From Paracoccus sp. SMMA_5_TC (GTDB lineage: Bacteria > Pseudomonadota > Alphaproteobacteria > Rhodobacterales > Rhodobacteraceae): a stretch of DNA of 64,000 nt. Within the stretch, counting starts at the first letter, position 1. Every line of letters starts with the position of its first letter. Below the pieces are notes generated by a model. It worked only from the letters and a program-made list of their open reading frames with translations. It was not told where the DNA came from and ran no database searches. Shown one piece after another: positions 38,618-48,881 of the stretch. The stretch spans positions 558,001-622,000 of the forward strand of contig NZ_CP102355.1 of assembly GCF_009696685.2 (NCBI RefSeq), in the 5' to 3' direction. The position numbers and the translations under genes are program-made.

Positions 38618-40021
38618 ATGTCTGCCTTTGACAGCTATCTGGCCGCGCTGGGCCCCGATCCGCTGGACGCCATCCGCCAGGGCCTGATCGGCCGCGATGC
38701 GATGATCGACGGCCCCTTCGGGCCACGCCGGCTGCTCTATGCCGATTACATCGCCTCGGGGCGGGGGCTGATGCCGCTGGAAAACTGGGTGATGCGCCAT
38801 GTCCTGCCCTGGTATGCCAACAGCCATACCGAGGCCAGCCATTGCGGCGCCGCCATGACCCGACTGCGGCGGGCGGCACGGGCGGCAATCGCCGAAACGG
38901 TGGGGGCGGGGCCAGAACATGCGGTGATCTTTGCCGGGGCCGGGGCGACGGCGGGGATCAACCGGCTGGTGCATCTGCTGGCGGCGGGGCCGGAAACCAC
39001 GGTGCTGATCGGCCCCTATGAGCATCATTCTAACATCCTGCCCTGGCGCGAATCCGGCGCCCGCGTGGTCGAGATCGCCGAGGCGGCCGGCGGCGGGCCC
39101 GACCTCGCGGCGCTGGATGCGGCGCTGGCGGCGGCGCCGGGGCGTGTGATCGGCAGCTTCTCGGCCGCCTCGAATGTCACCGGCACGCTCAGCGACGTGG
39201 CGGCGATCACGCGGCGGCTGAAGGCGGCCGGTGCCCTGGCGGTCTGGGATTACGCCGGCGGCGCGCCCTATCTGCCCATCGACATGGGGCTGGGCATGGA
39301 CGCTGTCGTGGTATCGCCGCACAAGTTCATCGGCGGGCCGGGCGCCTCGGGCGTGCTGGTGCTGCGCCGCGACGCGGTGTCAAGCGACCGGCCCAGCCTG
39401 CCCGGCGGCGGCACCGTGCGCTTCGTCTCGCCCCAGGGGCACGACTATGCCACTGCCGTCGAGACCCGGGAAGAGGCCGGCACCCCCAATGTGCTGGGCG
39501 ACATCCGCGCCGCTCTGGCCTTTCTGACCAAGGCCGCCGTGGGCCAGGACCGGATCGCGGCGCAGAACGCGGCCTGGCGGGCACTGGGGCTGGCGCGGTT
39601 GCGCGCGCATCCGCGCATCGAACTGTTGGGAAACCTTGATGCGCCGGCGCTGCCGTTCTTCAGCTTTCGCCTGCGCGACGGGCGCGGCGGCTTTGTCCAT
39701 CAGCAACTGGCCACCCGGATGCTGTCGGACCTTTACGGCGTGCAGGCCCGGGGCGGCTGCGCCTGCGCCGGCCCCTATGTCCACCGCCTGCTGGGTCTGG
39801 ATGCGGCAAGCTCGGCGCGGCTGCGGGCGGCGATCCTGGCCGGCGACGAACTGGAAAAGCCCGGTTTCGTGCGCCTTAACCTGTGCTGGGCCGCCGAGGA
39901 GGACGAGATCAAAACGATTCTGGACGCGGTCTGCGATCTGGCCTGGCAGGCGCCGGCCTATCTGTCGCGTTATGACGCCGATCCTGCTCGCGCCATCTTC
40001 AGCCCGATTGCTGCGGCCTGA
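38618..40021 (+). CDS. Class V aminotransferase-fold enzyme, cysteine desulfurase-like
   Basis: 467 aa PLP enzyme. The probable Schiff-base lysine is in VVSPHKFIGGPGASG, and PYEHHSNILPW and VWDYAGGAPY match the SufS/NifS family. A C-terminal GGCACAGPYVHRLLG resembles the SufS active-site loop around its cysteine. It may release sulfur from cysteine or a related amino acid, or cleave another beta-substituted amino acid. Divergence from the Lrp gene supports an amino-acid substrate. ATG 38618 is chosen on AGGA spacing; ATG 38612 is possible. The C-terminus is about 60 residues longer than usual for SufS. Confidence 0.8.
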   Translation: MSAFDSYLAALGPDPLDAIRQGLIGRDAMIDGPFGPRRLLYADYIASGRGLMPLENWVMRHVLPWYANSHTEASHCGAAMTRLRRAARAAIAETVGAGPEHAVIFAGAGATAGINRLVHLLAAGPETTVLIGPYEHHSNILPWRESGARVVEIAEAAGGGPDLAALDAALAAAPGRVIGSFSAASNVTGTLSDVAAITRRLKAAGALAVWDYAGGAPYLPIDMGLGMDAVVVSPHKFIGGPGASGVLVLRRDAVSSDRPSLPGGGTVRFVSPQGHDYATAVETREEAGTPNVLGDIRAALAFLTKAAVGQDRIAAQNAAWRALGLARLRAHPRIELLGNLDAPALPFFSFRLRDGRGGFVHQQLATRMLSDLYGVQARGGCACAGPYVHRLLGLDAASSARLRAAILAGDELEKPGFVRLNLCWAAEEDEIKTILDAVCDLAWQAPAYLSRYDADPARAIFSPIAAA

Positions 40022-40154
40022 CAGGCGGGGGAACGGCGCGAATATGCCGGCACAGCCGATCCCCGTGTCGCCGCGCCGCCCGCGCGAGCAGGCCGCCAGG
40101 ACCCGCCGGGCGGCCTGATCGGCATGACGATCACCACAGGGCCAGCCCAAGGGA

Positions 40155-41081
40155 TCAGGGGCGCCCTGTCGTCCCCCCTGACGAAGACACCGCTGCCGCG
40201 GATCGATCCGCCGGTGGCGGGATGCGGGCCAGCTGCACCATCAGGATGCCGGCGGCGACAATCGCCGCGCCGACCACATCCAGCGCGCCGAACCGCTCGC
40301 CCAGCATCAAGGCGGCGATGATGACGCCAAAGATCGGCGACAGGAAATGAAAGGTCGCCGCCCGCACCGCGCCGACGCGCCCGACCAGCAGGAACCAGAT
40401 CCAGGTTGCCGCAATCCCCGGCACCAGCACCGAATAGACCAGCGCTGCGACCAGCTCGGCGCTCCAGTGAATCGGGATCGACCATTCCCTGACCGCCGCC
40501 GGCACCAGCAAGGCCAGCGCCCCCACCGCCATCTGCAGACCCACGATCATCATCATGTTGCGGCTGCCGCCCGCCCCGCGCGCGGCCAGCGTGGCAAGCG
40601 TCAGCGCGATCACCCCGCAGACGCACAGGAACACCCCCCACAGGTCCAGCCCGTGACGCAGCCGCGCCCCCATGATCAGCGTCACCCCGACCACGCCGGC
40701 GATCAGGCCGATCACCGCCACCAGCCGCAGCCGTTCGCCGTAAAGCAGCCAGCCCAGAAAGGCCACGATCAGCGGCATGGTCGAGGCGATGATCGCCGAG
40801 ACCGACGCCTCGACATATTGCATCGCCACCCAGCTGAACCCCAGATAGAGCGCGTTCTGGCAAAGGCCAAAGATCACCACCGTGCGCCATTCCCCCCGGT
40901 TGAGCCGCCAGCTTTGCCCCATGGCCCGCGCCAGCCCCACCGCGATCGCGGCCGAAACCGCAAAGCGCAGCACCAGGATGGTCAATGGCGGGGCCGCCAG
41001 CACGGCGATGCGGGTGGCGGTGAAGGCCGAAGCCCAGATCAGCGCGAAGCTGACCCCCATCGCGATTGCCTTCGCATCCAT
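40155..41081 (-). CDS. EamA/DMT family transporter
   Basis: 308 aa with ten hydrophobic helices in two halves. The family start MGVSFALIWASAFTATRIAV is recognisable, and the second half includes SVLVPGIAATWIWFLLVGRV and HFLSPIFGVIIAALMLGE. It is an inner-membrane transporter of unknown substrate, of the type often exporting amino acids or metabolites. A hydrophilic Ser/Gly tail ends the protein. It is convergent with the aminotransferase gene. Confidence 0.87.
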   Translation of the reverse strand: MDAKAIAMGVSFALIWASAFTATRIAVLAAPPLTILVLRFAVSAAIAVGLARAMGQSWRLNRGEWRTVVIFGLCQNALYLGFSWVAMQYVEASVSAIIASTMPLIVAFLGWLLYGERLRLVAVIGLIAGVVGVTLIMGARLRHGLDLWGVFLCVCGVIALTLATLAARGAGGSRNMMMIVGLQMAVGALALLVPAAVREWSIPIHWSAELVAALVYSVLVPGIAATWIWFLLVGRVGAVRAATFHFLSPIFGVIIAALMLGERFGALDVVGAAIVAAGILMVQLARIPPPADRSAAAVSSSGGTTGRP

Positions 41082-41182
41082 GCCGGCCCCCGTTGCTGCG
41101 CACCTGTCGGCCCATGGGCTAACAGATCGACAAGCGACCGCAAGGCCAAAGCCGCCCCGGTCCCACGGGCGCCAAACGACAA

Positions 41183-41206
41183 GGACCGCGCGATAGCGCG
41201 CGGCCC
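41183..41206 (-). terminator. Hairpin terminator after the HU paralogue gene
   Basis: On the - strand GGGCCGCGCG-CTAT-CGCGCGGTCC forms a strong stem 25 nt after the HU stop, followed by TTGTCG. The T tract is weak, so Rho may contribute. Confidence 0.5.
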
Positions 41207-41230
41207 TGCCATACACGACTGCGATGCAGA

Positions 41231-41530
41231 TCAGGCGTTGACGCTGTCCTTCAGCGCCTTGGCAATGGTCACCTTGACCACCTTGTCGGCGGGTTTGGTC
41301 ATCATTTCCTGGGTCTGCGGGTTGCGCACCTGACGCTCGGGGCGGGCACGGCAGGCGACCTTGCCGATCCCCGGCAGCGTCACGGCGCCACCTTCGGCAA
41401 CAGTGCGCGACACGACGGCCGACAGCGCGTCCAGAGCCGCCGCGGCGGTTTTCTTGTCGCTGCCCATTTCGTCGGCCAGCGTGGCGACGAGTTGGGTCTT
41501 GGTCATCGGTTTCGAAGCGGCCTGAGCCAT
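41231..41530 (-). CDS. HU-family nucleoid protein
   Basis: 99 aa. The HU fold is clear: MTKTQLVATLADEMGSDKKTAAAALDAL (core QLVATLADEMGSDKK), ITLPGIGKV-like TLPGIGKVAC, then RNPQTQEMM in the DNA-binding arm and IAKALKDSVN at the end. An eight-residue N-terminal extension (MAQAASKP) and the CRARPERQ stretch distinguish it from canonical HupB. It bends and packages DNA as a dimer. AACGAGGAGACAGG precedes the ATG. Confidence 0.93.
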   Translation of the reverse strand: MAQAASKPMTKTQLVATLADEMGSDKKTAAAALDALSAVVSRTVAEGGAVTLPGIGKVACRARPERQVRNPQTQEMMTKPADKVVKVTIAKALKDSVNA

Positions 41531-41636
41531 ATCCTGTCTCCTCGTTGTTTCCCGTTCGGGAAATTTTCGGACGCCACCTTGGCGGCACGAAGGCCGCTAC
41601 ACAAGCTTTTTGCGCCCATTTCAAGCGATTTCCTTG

Positions 41637-41670
41637 GAAAATCGCGGCGGGCAGTCGCGAAAACGCCGCG
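41637..41670 (-). terminator. Possible terminator after the AMP nucleosidase gene
   Basis: On the - strand CGCGGCG (41670-41664) and CGCCGCG (41649-41643) can pair across a 14-nt loop, followed by ATTTTC. It starts directly after the amn stop codon. The long loop lowers confidence. Confidence 0.4.
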
Positions 41671-43152
41671 TTAAAGAAAGGCGGTCTCGTTAAAGGACCG
41701 CAGCTTGCGCGAATGGATGCGTTCCAGAGGCGTGGCGCGCAGCTTTTCCATCGCCCGAATGCCGATCAGCAGGTGGTTGGCGACCTGGGTGCGATAGAAA
41801 TCGGTGGCCATGCCGGGCAGCTTCAATTCGCCGTGCAGCGGCTTGTCGGACACGCACAGCAAGGTGCCGTAAGGCACGCGGAAGCGAAAGCCGTTGGCGG
41901 CGATGGTGGCGCTTTCCATGTCCAGCGCCACGGCCCGCGATTGCGACAGGCGCTGCACCGGCCCGGACTGGTCGCGCAATTCCCAGTTGCGGTTGTCGAT
42001 CGTGGCCACGGTTCCGGTGCGCATGATCGCCTTGAGGTCATAGCCGTCAAGCTGCGTCACCTCGGCCACCGCCTCTTGCAGGGCGACCTGCACCTCGGCC
42101 AGGGGCGGGATCGGCACCCAGACCGGCAAATCGTCGTCCAGCACGTGATCCTCGCGCAGATAGGCATGGGCCAGCACGAAATCGCCCAGGGACTGGCTGT
42201 TGCGCAGCCCCGCGCAATGGCCGACCATCAGCCAGGCATGCGGGCGCAGCACCGCGATATGGTCGGTCGCGGTCTTGGCGTTCGAGGGGCCGACACCGAT
42301 ATTGACCAGCGTGATGCCGTCGCCATCGGCACGTTTCAGGTGATAGGCGGGCATCTGCGGCATCTTGGCGCCGGTGGCGATCACGTCCTCGGGGCGTTCC
42401 AGCATCTGGTTTCCGGGCGCGACAAAGCCGGTATAGCCTGACGCGGGATCGGCCAGGGCGCGGCGGGCAAAGGCCTCGAACTCGTCCACATAGAACTGAT
42501 AGTTGGTGAACAGCACGAAATTCTGGAAATGCTCCGGCAGGGTGGCGGTGTAATGGGCCAGCCGCGCCAGCGAATAATCCACCCGCTGCGCGGTAAAGGG
42601 CGCCAGCGGTTGGCTGCCGTCGGGATTGACCAGCCCGACCCCGTTCACGATGTCGTCGTTCATGGTGTTCAGGTCGGGCACGTCAAAGACATCGCGCAGC
42701 GAATAGCCCAGAACCCCTTCCTGCGGCACGTTCAGATCGCTTTGCGTGGCCACGGCGAAATGCACCGGCATGGGCGTGTCGCTGTCGCCCACCGCCACCG
42801 GCACGCCATGGTTTTTCATCAGCAGCCCGATTTGCTCGGTCAGATAGCCGCGGAACAGATCCGGTCGGGTGATGGTGGTGGCATAGACCCCCGGCACCGT
42901 CACATGACCAAAGGACAGGCGGGAATCGGTCTTGGTGTGGCTGGTGATGGTCAGACGCAACTGCGGGTAGAAGGCGCGATAGCGTGCCTGCGGCATGCCA
43001 CCGCGCAGCGTGGCGACGAAACGGTCCAGCAGAAAGGTCGAGGCGCGCTGATACAGTTCGATCAGCCGCTCGACCGCCGCCGGGGCGGTATCGAAATATT
43101 CCAGCGCCGCCCGTTCCGGCGTCTCGATCGGCAGGGCATTTTCGCGGGTCAT
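41671..43152 (-). CDS. amn: AMP nucleosidase
   Basis: 493 aa. It hydrolyses AMP to adenine and ribose 5-phosphate, regulating adenylate levels. The N-terminal regulatory domain (about 1-180) carries [19 protein letters not shown]. The catalytic nucleoside-phosphorylase-like domain has [28 protein letters not shown] and the [21 protein letters not shown] region with the active-site acids. The ATG at 43152 is preferred to a TTG 24 nt earlier. The adenine it releases could in principle feed a deaminase such as that at 16912-18642, but that enzyme's specificity is doubtful. Confidence 0.95.
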   Translation of the reverse strand: MTRENALPIETPERAALEYFDTAPAAVERLIELYQRASTFLLDRFVATLRGGMPQARYRAFYPQLRLTITSHTKTDSRLSFGHVTVPGVYATTITRPDLFRGYLTEQIGLLMKNHGVPVAVGDSDTPMPVHFAVATQSDLNVPQEGVLGYSLRDVFDVPDLNTMNDDIVNGVGLVNPDGSQPLAPFTAQRVDYSLARLAHYTATLPEHFQNFVLFTNYQFYVDEFEAFARRALADPASGYTGFVAPGNQMLERPEDVIATGAKMPQMPAYHLKRADGDGITLVNIGVGPSNAKTATDHIAVLRPHAWLMVGHCAGLRNSQSLGDFVLAHAYLREDHVLDDDLPVWVPIPPLAEVQVALQEAVAEVTQLDGYDLKAIMRTGTVATIDNRNWELRDQSGPVQRLSQSRAVALDMESATIAANGFRFRVPYGTLLCVSDKPLHGELKLPGMATDFYRTQVANHLLIGIRAMEKLRATPLERIHSRKLRSFNETAFL

Positions 43153-43249
43153 GGGAACTCCGTCATGTTTGCGCAAACTGTGCCAGCAGCGTCCCGCACT
43201 GGCAAGAAGGGCGCGCGCATCCTATCTGTTGGACGAAAGGGGTAAGCCG

Positions 43250-44251
43250 ATGGATTTTTCGATACTTGACCTTGCCGTCGTGGGCGAGGGCCATGACGCG
43301 CGCGATGCCATCGCCAATTCCGTGGCCCTGGCCCGCGCCGCCGAGGGCTGGGGCTATCGCCGTTTCTGGCTGGCCGAACATCACAACATGCCGGGCATCG
43401 CCAGCGCCGCGACCGCCGTGCTGATCGGACATGTCGCCGAACATACCCGCAGCATCCGCGTCGGGGCCGGCGGCGTAATGCTGCCCAATCACGCCCCGCT
43501 GGCGATCGCCGAACAGTTCGGGACCCTGGCCACCATCCATGGCCCGCGCATCGATCTGGGGCTTGGGCGGGCGCCGGGCGGCGATGGCGCCGTCATGCAC
43601 GCCCTGCGCCGCAGCATGGCGGGAAACGACGATTTCCCCAACGACGTGGTCGAACTGTTGCGCTATCTGGGGCCGCCGGTGCCCGGCGCTCGCGTCGCCG
43701 CCCACCCCGGCCAGAACACCAATGTGCCGGTCTGGATCCTGGGATCGTCGCTTTACGGGGCCAGCCTGGCGGCGGCGCTGGGCCTGCCCTATGCCTTTGC
43801 CAGCCACTTCGCCCCCGGCGATCTGGATCAGGCGGTGGCGCTGTATCGGTCCCGGTTTCAGGCTACCGAATTTGGCGCGCGACCGCGCTTCATGCTGGCG
43901 GTGAACGTCATCGCCGCCGACACCGACCGCGCGGCGCAGCGGCTGCGCAGCAGCCAGATGATCAGCTTTGCCCGCTTGCGGCTGGGCATGCCGGGGCTGC
44001 TGCCAGCGCCGGTCGACGATGTGGCCGCAGCCATCCCCGCCCATGTCCTGCCGCTGGTCGAACAGGCGCTGTCGGTCAGCGCCGTCGGCGCCCCCGACAC
44101 CGTCGCCGAGCGCCTGCGCGAATTGATCGACCGTTATCGCCCCGACGAGCTGATCCTGGTCGGCAATATTCACGACCAGGCGGCGCGGCATCGATCCTTT
44201 GCCATGGCGGCCGAGATCCTGCGCGACCTTGCGCCGCGGGTGCCGGCATGA
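43250..44251 (+). CDS. LLM-class flavin-dependent oxidoreductase
   Basis: 333 aa with the bacterial luciferase-like barrel. It matches the single-component group (MsnO8-like): [12 protein letters not shown] at the N-terminus, [41 protein letters not shown] and DLGLGRAPG. It presumably uses FMN or F420-like flavins; FMN is likely in this group. The substrate is unknown. The ATG at 43250 follows GGACGAAAGGGG. It is divergent from amn, and its stop overlaps the next gene as ATGA. Confidence 0.9.
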   Translation: MDFSILDLAVVGEGHDARDAIANSVALARAAEGWGYRRFWLAEHHNMPGIASAATAVLIGHVAEHTRSIRVGAGGVMLPNHAPLAIAEQFGTLATIHGPRIDLGLGRAPGGDGAVMHALRRSMAGNDDFPNDVVELLRYLGPPVPGARVAAHPGQNTNVPVWILGSSLYGASLAAALGLPYAFASHFAPGDLDQAVALYRSRFQATEFGARPRFMLAVNVIAADTDRAAQRLRSSQMISFARLRLGMPGLLPAPVDDVAAAIPAHVLPLVEQALSVSAVGAPDTVAERLRELIDRYRPDELILVGNIHDQAARHRSFAMAAEILRDLAPRVPA

Positions 44252-45108
44252 GGGCGCTGATCCTGGGTCATGGCTATACCGCCGGTTTTCTGACGCCGAT
44301 GCTGCGCGCCCGGGGCTGGCAGGTCATCGGCACCACCCGCAGCGCCCCCCGGCGCGTGGCCGAGGCCGGGGCCGAGCCGGTGCTGTGGCCGGGCGACGAG
44401 GCGCGGCTGCGCGACGAGATCGGTCGGGCACAGGTGATTCTGGCCTCGGCCGCGCCGGGGCCACAGGGCGATCCGGTGCTGGCGGCCTTTGGCGCCGATC
44501 TGGCGCGGGCGCGGCCGCGTTGGCTGGGCTATCTGTCCACCACCGGGGTATACGGCGATCATGGCGGCGGCTGGGTCGATGAAACCACGCCATTGACCCC
44601 CGGCACCGCGCGCGGCCGCGAACGGGTCGCGGCCGAAGCCGCCTGGCGCCAACTGGCCGAAAGTCACGACCTGCCGCTGCACATCTTTCGCCTGGCCGGC
44701 ATCTATGGCCCCGGCCGCGGCCCCTTTGCCAAGCTGCTGGCCGGCACGGCGCGGCGCATCGTCAAGCCCGGACAGGTGTTTTCCCGCATCCATGCCGAGG
44801 ACATCGCCCAGGTGCTGATGGCCTCGATCGCGGCGCCCTCGCCCGGCGCGGTCTATAACGTCTGCGACGACGACCCCGCCCCGCCCGAGGCGGTGATCGC
44901 GCATGCGGCGCAGCTGCTGGGCCTGCCCCTGCCCCCGGCCGAGGACCACGACCAGGCCGAGATGACGCCGATGGCGCGCAGCTTCTATGCCGAAAGCAAG
45001 CGCGTCGCCAATGACCGCATCAAGCGCGACCTGGGCGTGACCCTGCGCTATCCCGATTTCCGCGCCGGGCTGGCGGCGCTGGCCCGGGCCGAGGGGCTGG
45101 CACCCTGA
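44248..45108 (+). CDS. NAD-dependent epimerase/dehydratase-like protein (YeeZ type)
   Basis: 286 aa extended short-chain-dehydrogenase fold. The N-terminal nucleotide site is degenerate ([12 protein letters not shown] instead of GxxGxxG). It has [13 protein letters not shown] with the Tyr/Thr region, [12 protein letters not shown], and [11 protein letters not shown]. It resembles the YeeZ/YbjT group of uncertain function. It is translationally coupled to the flavoprotein gene by a 4-nt overlap. Confidence 0.85.
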   Translation: MRALILGHGYTAGFLTPMLRARGWQVIGTTRSAPRRVAEAGAEPVLWPGDEARLRDEIGRAQVILASAAPGPQGDPVLAAFGADLARARPRWLGYLSTTGVYGDHGGGWVDETTPLTPGTARGRERVAAEAAWRQLAESHDLPLHIFRLAGIYGPGRGPFAKLLAGTARRIVKPGQVFSRIHAEDIAQVLMASIAAPSPGAVYNVCDDDPAPPEAVIAHAAQLLGLPLPPAEDHDQAEMTPMARSFYAESKRVANDRIKRDLGVTLRYPDFRAGLAALARAEGLAP

Positions 45109-45111
45109 TCG

Positions 45112-45744
45112 CTATTGCGCCGGGCGCGGCGCGATCGAGCAGCAGCCCAGCAGCATCCGCGACGGCGACGCCTGCCCGTCCAGGATCACGCTGACCGCCA
45201 AGGCATGGGCCCGGTCGGACATGCCGTCGGAACATTGTTCGGGACGCAGAAAGGCCGTCAGCCGGCCCTTGTCGTCGCCGGCGATGATGCCGCGCGTTGG
45301 CTCGCCCTCGACGCCGCGATCCATCACCTTGCGCAGGCTGAGCTGACGTTCGCCGGCGTCGGGTTCGCTGAACACCAGCCCCTTGTCGACGACGCGCAGT
45401 CCCCAGAACGGCTCGGTGCCAGCGCAGTTCAGCGTCAGCGGCAGTTCCGCCGGTTTCCACACCGCCGGCTGCGGCTTCAGAAAACGCAGCGCCACCCAGC
45501 CCGACATCTCGCCGATATTGACCCGACCCCATTTGCCGCTGGCGTCGCGATCCAGCAGTTCGATGCCCTTGGCGGTCGAGGCCAGCGTGCCGATGATCTT
45601 GCCCTGGCCGCTGGGGGTCTCGCGCACATTCAGCCGGTCCCAGGTCTCGACCACGGTGACATCGTAAAGGCTGGGCAGGAAATCCTGCGCCGATGCGGTC
45701 AGGGGGGCGGCCAGCATCAGGCCGGTCAACAGGATGCGCAACAT
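45112..45744 (-). CDS. Secreted SH3-domain protein with COG3650-type domain
   Basis: 210 aa. A signal peptide (MLRILLTGLMLAAPLTASA) directs it to the periplasm. A bacterial SH3 domain follows (LNVRETPSGQGKIIGTL, GWVALRFL), then a domain with LNCAGTEPFWGL and a C-terminal LGCCSIAPR. Four cysteines suggest disulfides. The C-terminal domain resembles the COG3650 family of unknown function. The ATG at 45744 starts the cleanest signal peptide; 45756 and 45783 are in frame. It is convergent with the epimerase-like gene, 3 nt away. Confidence 0.8.
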   Translation of the reverse strand: MLRILLTGLMLAAPLTASAQDFLPSLYDVTVVETWDRLNVRETPSGQGKIIGTLASTAKGIELLDRDASGKWGRVNIGEMSGWVALRFLKPQPAVWKPAELPLTLNCAGTEPFWGLRVVDKGLVFSEPDAGERQLSLRKVMDRGVEGEPTRGIIAGDDKGRLTAFLRPEQCSDGMSDRAHALAVSVILDGQASPSRMLLGCCSIAPRPAQ

Positions 45745-45828
45745 GGGATCGCTCATGCTCAAAAGTGTCTGAAGTGCAATCATATCAAGGAACTTGCCGG
45801 CGCGCGAGCCTTGACGGTCGGGTCCGGG

Positions 45829-47757
45829 TCAGGCCCGGCGTTCGCCGATGCGGGCCACGCCCAGAACCTCGAGCACCCGTTCCTCGATATCGGCGGCGGA
45901 CATTCGCGCCTCGTGATACATCGCCTCGGGGGTGGCGTGGTCGATGAAGGTGTCGGGCAGCACCATCTGGCGAAAGCGCAACCCGCCGTCGAACACGCCC
46001 TCGTCCGACAACAGCTGCGCCACCAGGCTGCCAAACCCGCCCACGGCGCCTTCCTCGATGGTGATCAGCGCCTGATGACTGCGCGCCAGCCGCAGGATCA
46101 GTTCGCGGTCCAGCGGCTTGGCAAAACGGGCATCGACCACGGTAGGCTTGATGCCGCGCGCCATCAGCGCCTCGCGCGCGCGCATCACCTCGGCCAGGCG
46201 GGTGCCCAGCGACAGGATCGCGACCCCCTTGCCTTCGCAGATCACCCGCCCCTTGCCGATGGGCAAGGGCGTGCCGCGTTCGGGCATGTCGACGCCGGTG
46301 CCTTCGCCGCGCGGATAGCGGAAGGCGATCGGGCCGTCGTCATGGGCGGCGGCGGTGGCGACCATATGCACCAGTTCCGCCTCGTCGGCGGCGGCCATCA
46401 CCACCATGCCGGGCAGGTTGGCCAGAAAGGCGATGTCATAGGCGCCGGCATGGGTGGCCCCATCGGCGCCCACCAACCCGGCGCGGTCGATGGCAAAGCG
46501 CACCGGCAGGCGCTGGATCGCGACGTCATGCACCACCTGATCGTAGCCGCGCTGCAGGAATGTCGAATAAAGCGCACAGAACGGTTTCATCCCGCCTGCC
46601 GCCAGGCCGGCGGCAAAGGTCACCGCATGTTGTTCGGCGATGCCCACGTCGAAACAGCGGCGGGGGAAACGTTCGGCAAACAGGTTCAGCCCGGTGCCAT
46701 CGGGCATCGCCGCCGTCACCGCCACGATGCGGTCGTCGCGGCCCGCCTGATCGAGCAAGGCCCGCGCAAAGACCGAGGTATAGCTGGGCGCGTTCGATTT
46801 CGCCTTGGCTTGGGTGCCGGTCGCCACGTCGAACTTGGCGGTGGCGTGGCCCTTGTCGGCGGCGCGTTCGGCGGGGGCATAGCCCTTGCCCTTTTTCGTC
46901 ACCGCATGGATCAGCACCGGCCCGTCGGCCCGCGCCTTGACCGTGCGCAGCAGCGCCAGCAATTGTTCAAGGTCGTGGCCATCGACCGGGCCGATGTAGG
47001 AAAAGCCAAGCTCCTCGAACATGGTGCCGCCCACGGTCATGCCCTTGAGCATTTCCTTGGCGCGCTTGGCGCCTTCCTGCATCGGGGCCGGCAGCAGGCT
47101 GACCGCCCCCTTGGCGGCGGCCTTCAGTTCCTGGAACGGGCCGCGGGTGTAAAGCCGGGTCAGATAGGTCGACAGCGCCCCGGTCGGCGGCGCGATCGAC
47201 ATTTCGTTGTCGTTCAGGATCACGAACAGCCGCTTGCCGAGGTGGCCGGCGTTGTTGAGCGCCTCGAAGGCCATGCCGGCGCTCATGGCGCCATCGCCGA
47301 TCACCGCGATGGCGTCGCCCGGATCTCCGCCCAGTTCGCGCGCCATGGCAAATCCCAGCGCCGCGCTGATCGAGGTCGAGCTGTGCCCGGCTCCGAACGG
47401 GTCATAGGGGCTTTCCGACCGTTTGGTGAAGCCCGAAAGCCCGCCGGCCATGCGCAGGGTGCGGATGCGGTCGCGCCGCCCGGTCAGAATCTTGTGCGGA
47501 TAGCACTGATGGCCGACATCCCAGATGATCTTGTCGCGGGGCGCGTCGAACACGGCATGCAGCGCCACGGTCAGTTCGACCACACCCAGACCGGCCCCCA
47601 GATGGCCTCCGGTGACCGACACAGCACTGATGGTCTCGGCCCGCAGTTCGTCGGCCAGCTGCTTCAGTTCGCGGTCGCTCAGCGCCTTCAGGTCCGAAGG
47701 CAGCTGCACGCGGTCCAGAACCGGTGTCGCCGGGCGATGATGCGCGTCATGGGTCAT
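45829..47757 (-). CDS. dxs: 1-deoxy-D-xylulose-5-phosphate synthase
   Basis: 642 aa thiamine-diphosphate enzyme that condenses pyruvate with glyceraldehyde 3-phosphate to start the MEP pathway and supply PdxJ. It has [26 protein letters not shown], the ThDP motif [19 protein letters not shown] (core [12 protein letters not shown]) and the transketolase central [17 protein letters not shown]. Length is standard. It is the last gene of the histone-deacetylase-like/xseB/ispA/dxs run on this strand, 24 nt after ispA. Confidence 0.97.
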   Translation of the reverse strand: MTHDAHHRPATPVLDRVQLPSDLKALSDRELKQLADELRAETISAVSVTGGHLGAGLGVVELTVALHAVFDAPRDKIIWDVGHQCYPHKILTGRRDRIRTLRMAGGLSGFTKRSESPYDPFGAGHSSTSISAALGFAMARELGGDPGDAIAVIGDGAMSAGMAFEALNNAGHLGKRLFVILNDNEMSIAPPTGALSTYLTRLYTRGPFQELKAAAKGAVSLLPAPMQEGAKRAKEMLKGMTVGGTMFEELGFSYIGPVDGHDLEQLLALLRTVKARADGPVLIHAVTKKGKGYAPAERAADKGHATAKFDVATGTQAKAKSNAPSYTSVFARALLDQAGRDDRIVAVTAAMPDGTGLNLFAERFPRRCFDVGIAEQHAVTFAAGLAAGGMKPFCALYSTFLQRGYDQVVHDVAIQRLPVRFAIDRAGLVGADGATHAGAYDIAFLANLPGMVVMAAADEAELVHMVATAAAHDDGPIAFRYPRGEGTGVDMPERGTPLPIGKGRVICEGKGVAILSLGTRLAEVMRAREALMARGIKPTVVDARFAKPLDRELILRLARSHQALITIEEGAVGGFGSLVAQLLSDEGVFDGGLRFRQMVLPDTFIDHATPEAMYHEARMSAADIEERVLEVLGVARIGERRA

Positions 47758-47781
47758 GCATTGCCCCTTTCCGGGCGGGTT

Positions 47782-48645
47782 TCAGGCGTCGCGTTCGATA
47801 ACGAAACGCGCCAGCTGTCGCAAGTTTCCTGCGGCCTCGCCATAGGGGGTCAGGGCATTTTCCGCGTTGCGCACCAGTTTGCGCGCCTTTTCGCGCGCGC
47901 CTTCAAGGCCCAGCAGCGACACGAAGGTCGCCTTGTTGGCCGCGTCATCCTTGTGCAGGCGCTTTCCCGCCTCGTCCTCGTCGCCGGTCACATCCAGGAT
48001 GTCGTCCTGGATCTGGAAGGCCAGGCCCAGATTGCGCGCATATTCCGCCAGTGGCCCGGTATCCTCTTCCGCCATGATGGCGCCGGCGGTGGCGGCGAAC
48101 TGGATCAGCGCACCGGTCTTGGCATATTGCATACGCTTGACGGCTGCCATGTCCAGGGGTTCCACTGCGGTTTCGGCGGCAATGTCCATTGCCTGACCCC
48201 AGACCATGCCGCGACCGCCGACCGCATCGGAAAAACCGCGGATCAGCGCCAGCCGGGCGTCAGGTGCACCGATGCGCGGATCGGTCAGCAATCCGAAGGC
48301 CAGCGATTGCAGGGCGTCACCGGCAAGAATGGCCGTCGCTTCGGACCATTGCACATGCACCGTGGGCAGCCCGCGGCGCAGGTCGTCATCGTCCATCGCC
48401 GGCAGGTCATCATGCACCAGGCTATAGGCGTGCAGCGCCTCGACCGCGGCGGCGACGGGCAGCGACTGGCTGTCGGCCAGACCGAACAGCGCCGCCGATT
48501 CCATCACCAGAAATCCGCGCAGCCGCTTGCCGCCGATACAGGCATAGCGCATGGCATCGGTCAATTCGCCCTCGGGCAGGCCGGCCATGGCCTCGTCCAG
48601 CGCCGCCTGCAGCTGCGCCCGGACCTGTTCGAGCCTTTCGTGCAT
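47782..48645 (-). CDS. ispA: Farnesyl diphosphate synthase (polyprenyl synthetase)
   Basis: 287 aa. It chains isopentenyl and dimethylallyl diphosphate into geranyl/farnesyl diphosphate. The first aspartate-rich motif is LVHDDLPAMDDDDLRRG and the second DDILDVTGDEDE, with the IPP-binding GGKRLRGF. Small residues before the first motif are compatible with a C15 product, but the exact chain length is inferred from family placement beside xseB and dxs. The ATG overlaps the xseB stop by one base. Confidence 0.95.
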   Translation of the reverse strand: MHERLEQVRAQLQAALDEAMAGLPEGELTDAMRYACIGGKRLRGFLVMESAALFGLADSQSLPVAAAVEALHAYSLVHDDLPAMDDDDLRRGLPTVHVQWSEATAILAGDALQSLAFGLLTDPRIGAPDARLALIRGFSDAVGGRGMVWGQAMDIAAETAVEPLDMAAVKRMQYAKTGALIQFAATAGAIMAEEDTGPLAEYARNLGLAFQIQDDILDVTGDEDEAGKRLHKDDAANKATFVSLLGLEGAREKARKLVRNAENALTPYGEAAGNLRQLARFVIERDA

Positions 48646-48881
48646 CACAGCCCCTCGGCCGGGGTGGTGCCGGCCGGCTGGCCATTGGCGGCCAGGGTGA
48701 TCTTTTCCACCCGCTCTTCGGCCGCGCGCAACAGCTGGTCGCAATGGGCGCGCAACTGCGCACCGCGTTCGTAAAGCGCGATCGATTCGTCCAGCGTCGC
48801 CTCGCCATGTTCCAGACGGCCGACGGTGGCCTCAAGTTCCTTCATCGCCTCTTCGAAGGACATGTTCCTGATCTCGGTCAC
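48645..48881 (-). CDS. xseB: Exodeoxyribonuclease VII small subunit
   Basis: 78 aa. Characteristic SFEEAMKELEATVGRLEHGE and LDESIALYERGAQL motifs identify the helical small subunit that binds XseA to degrade single-stranded DNA. xseA is not in the window. It overlaps the upstream histone-deacetylase-like gene by 4 nt and ispA by one base. The C-terminal tail is Ala/Gly/Pro-rich. Confidence 0.95.
   Translation of the reverse strand: MTEIRNMSFEEAMKELEATVGRLEHGEATLDESIALYERGAQLRAHCDQLLRAAEERVEKITLAANGQPAGTTPAEGL

Noticed and set aside
45115..48774. 1219-codon open frame on the + strand
   Set aside because: It lies antisense to the SH3 gene, dxs and ispA, which carry clear family motifs. Its composition (Gly/His/Arg/Ala/Asp-rich) is that of a shadow frame produced by GC bias at third codon positions.
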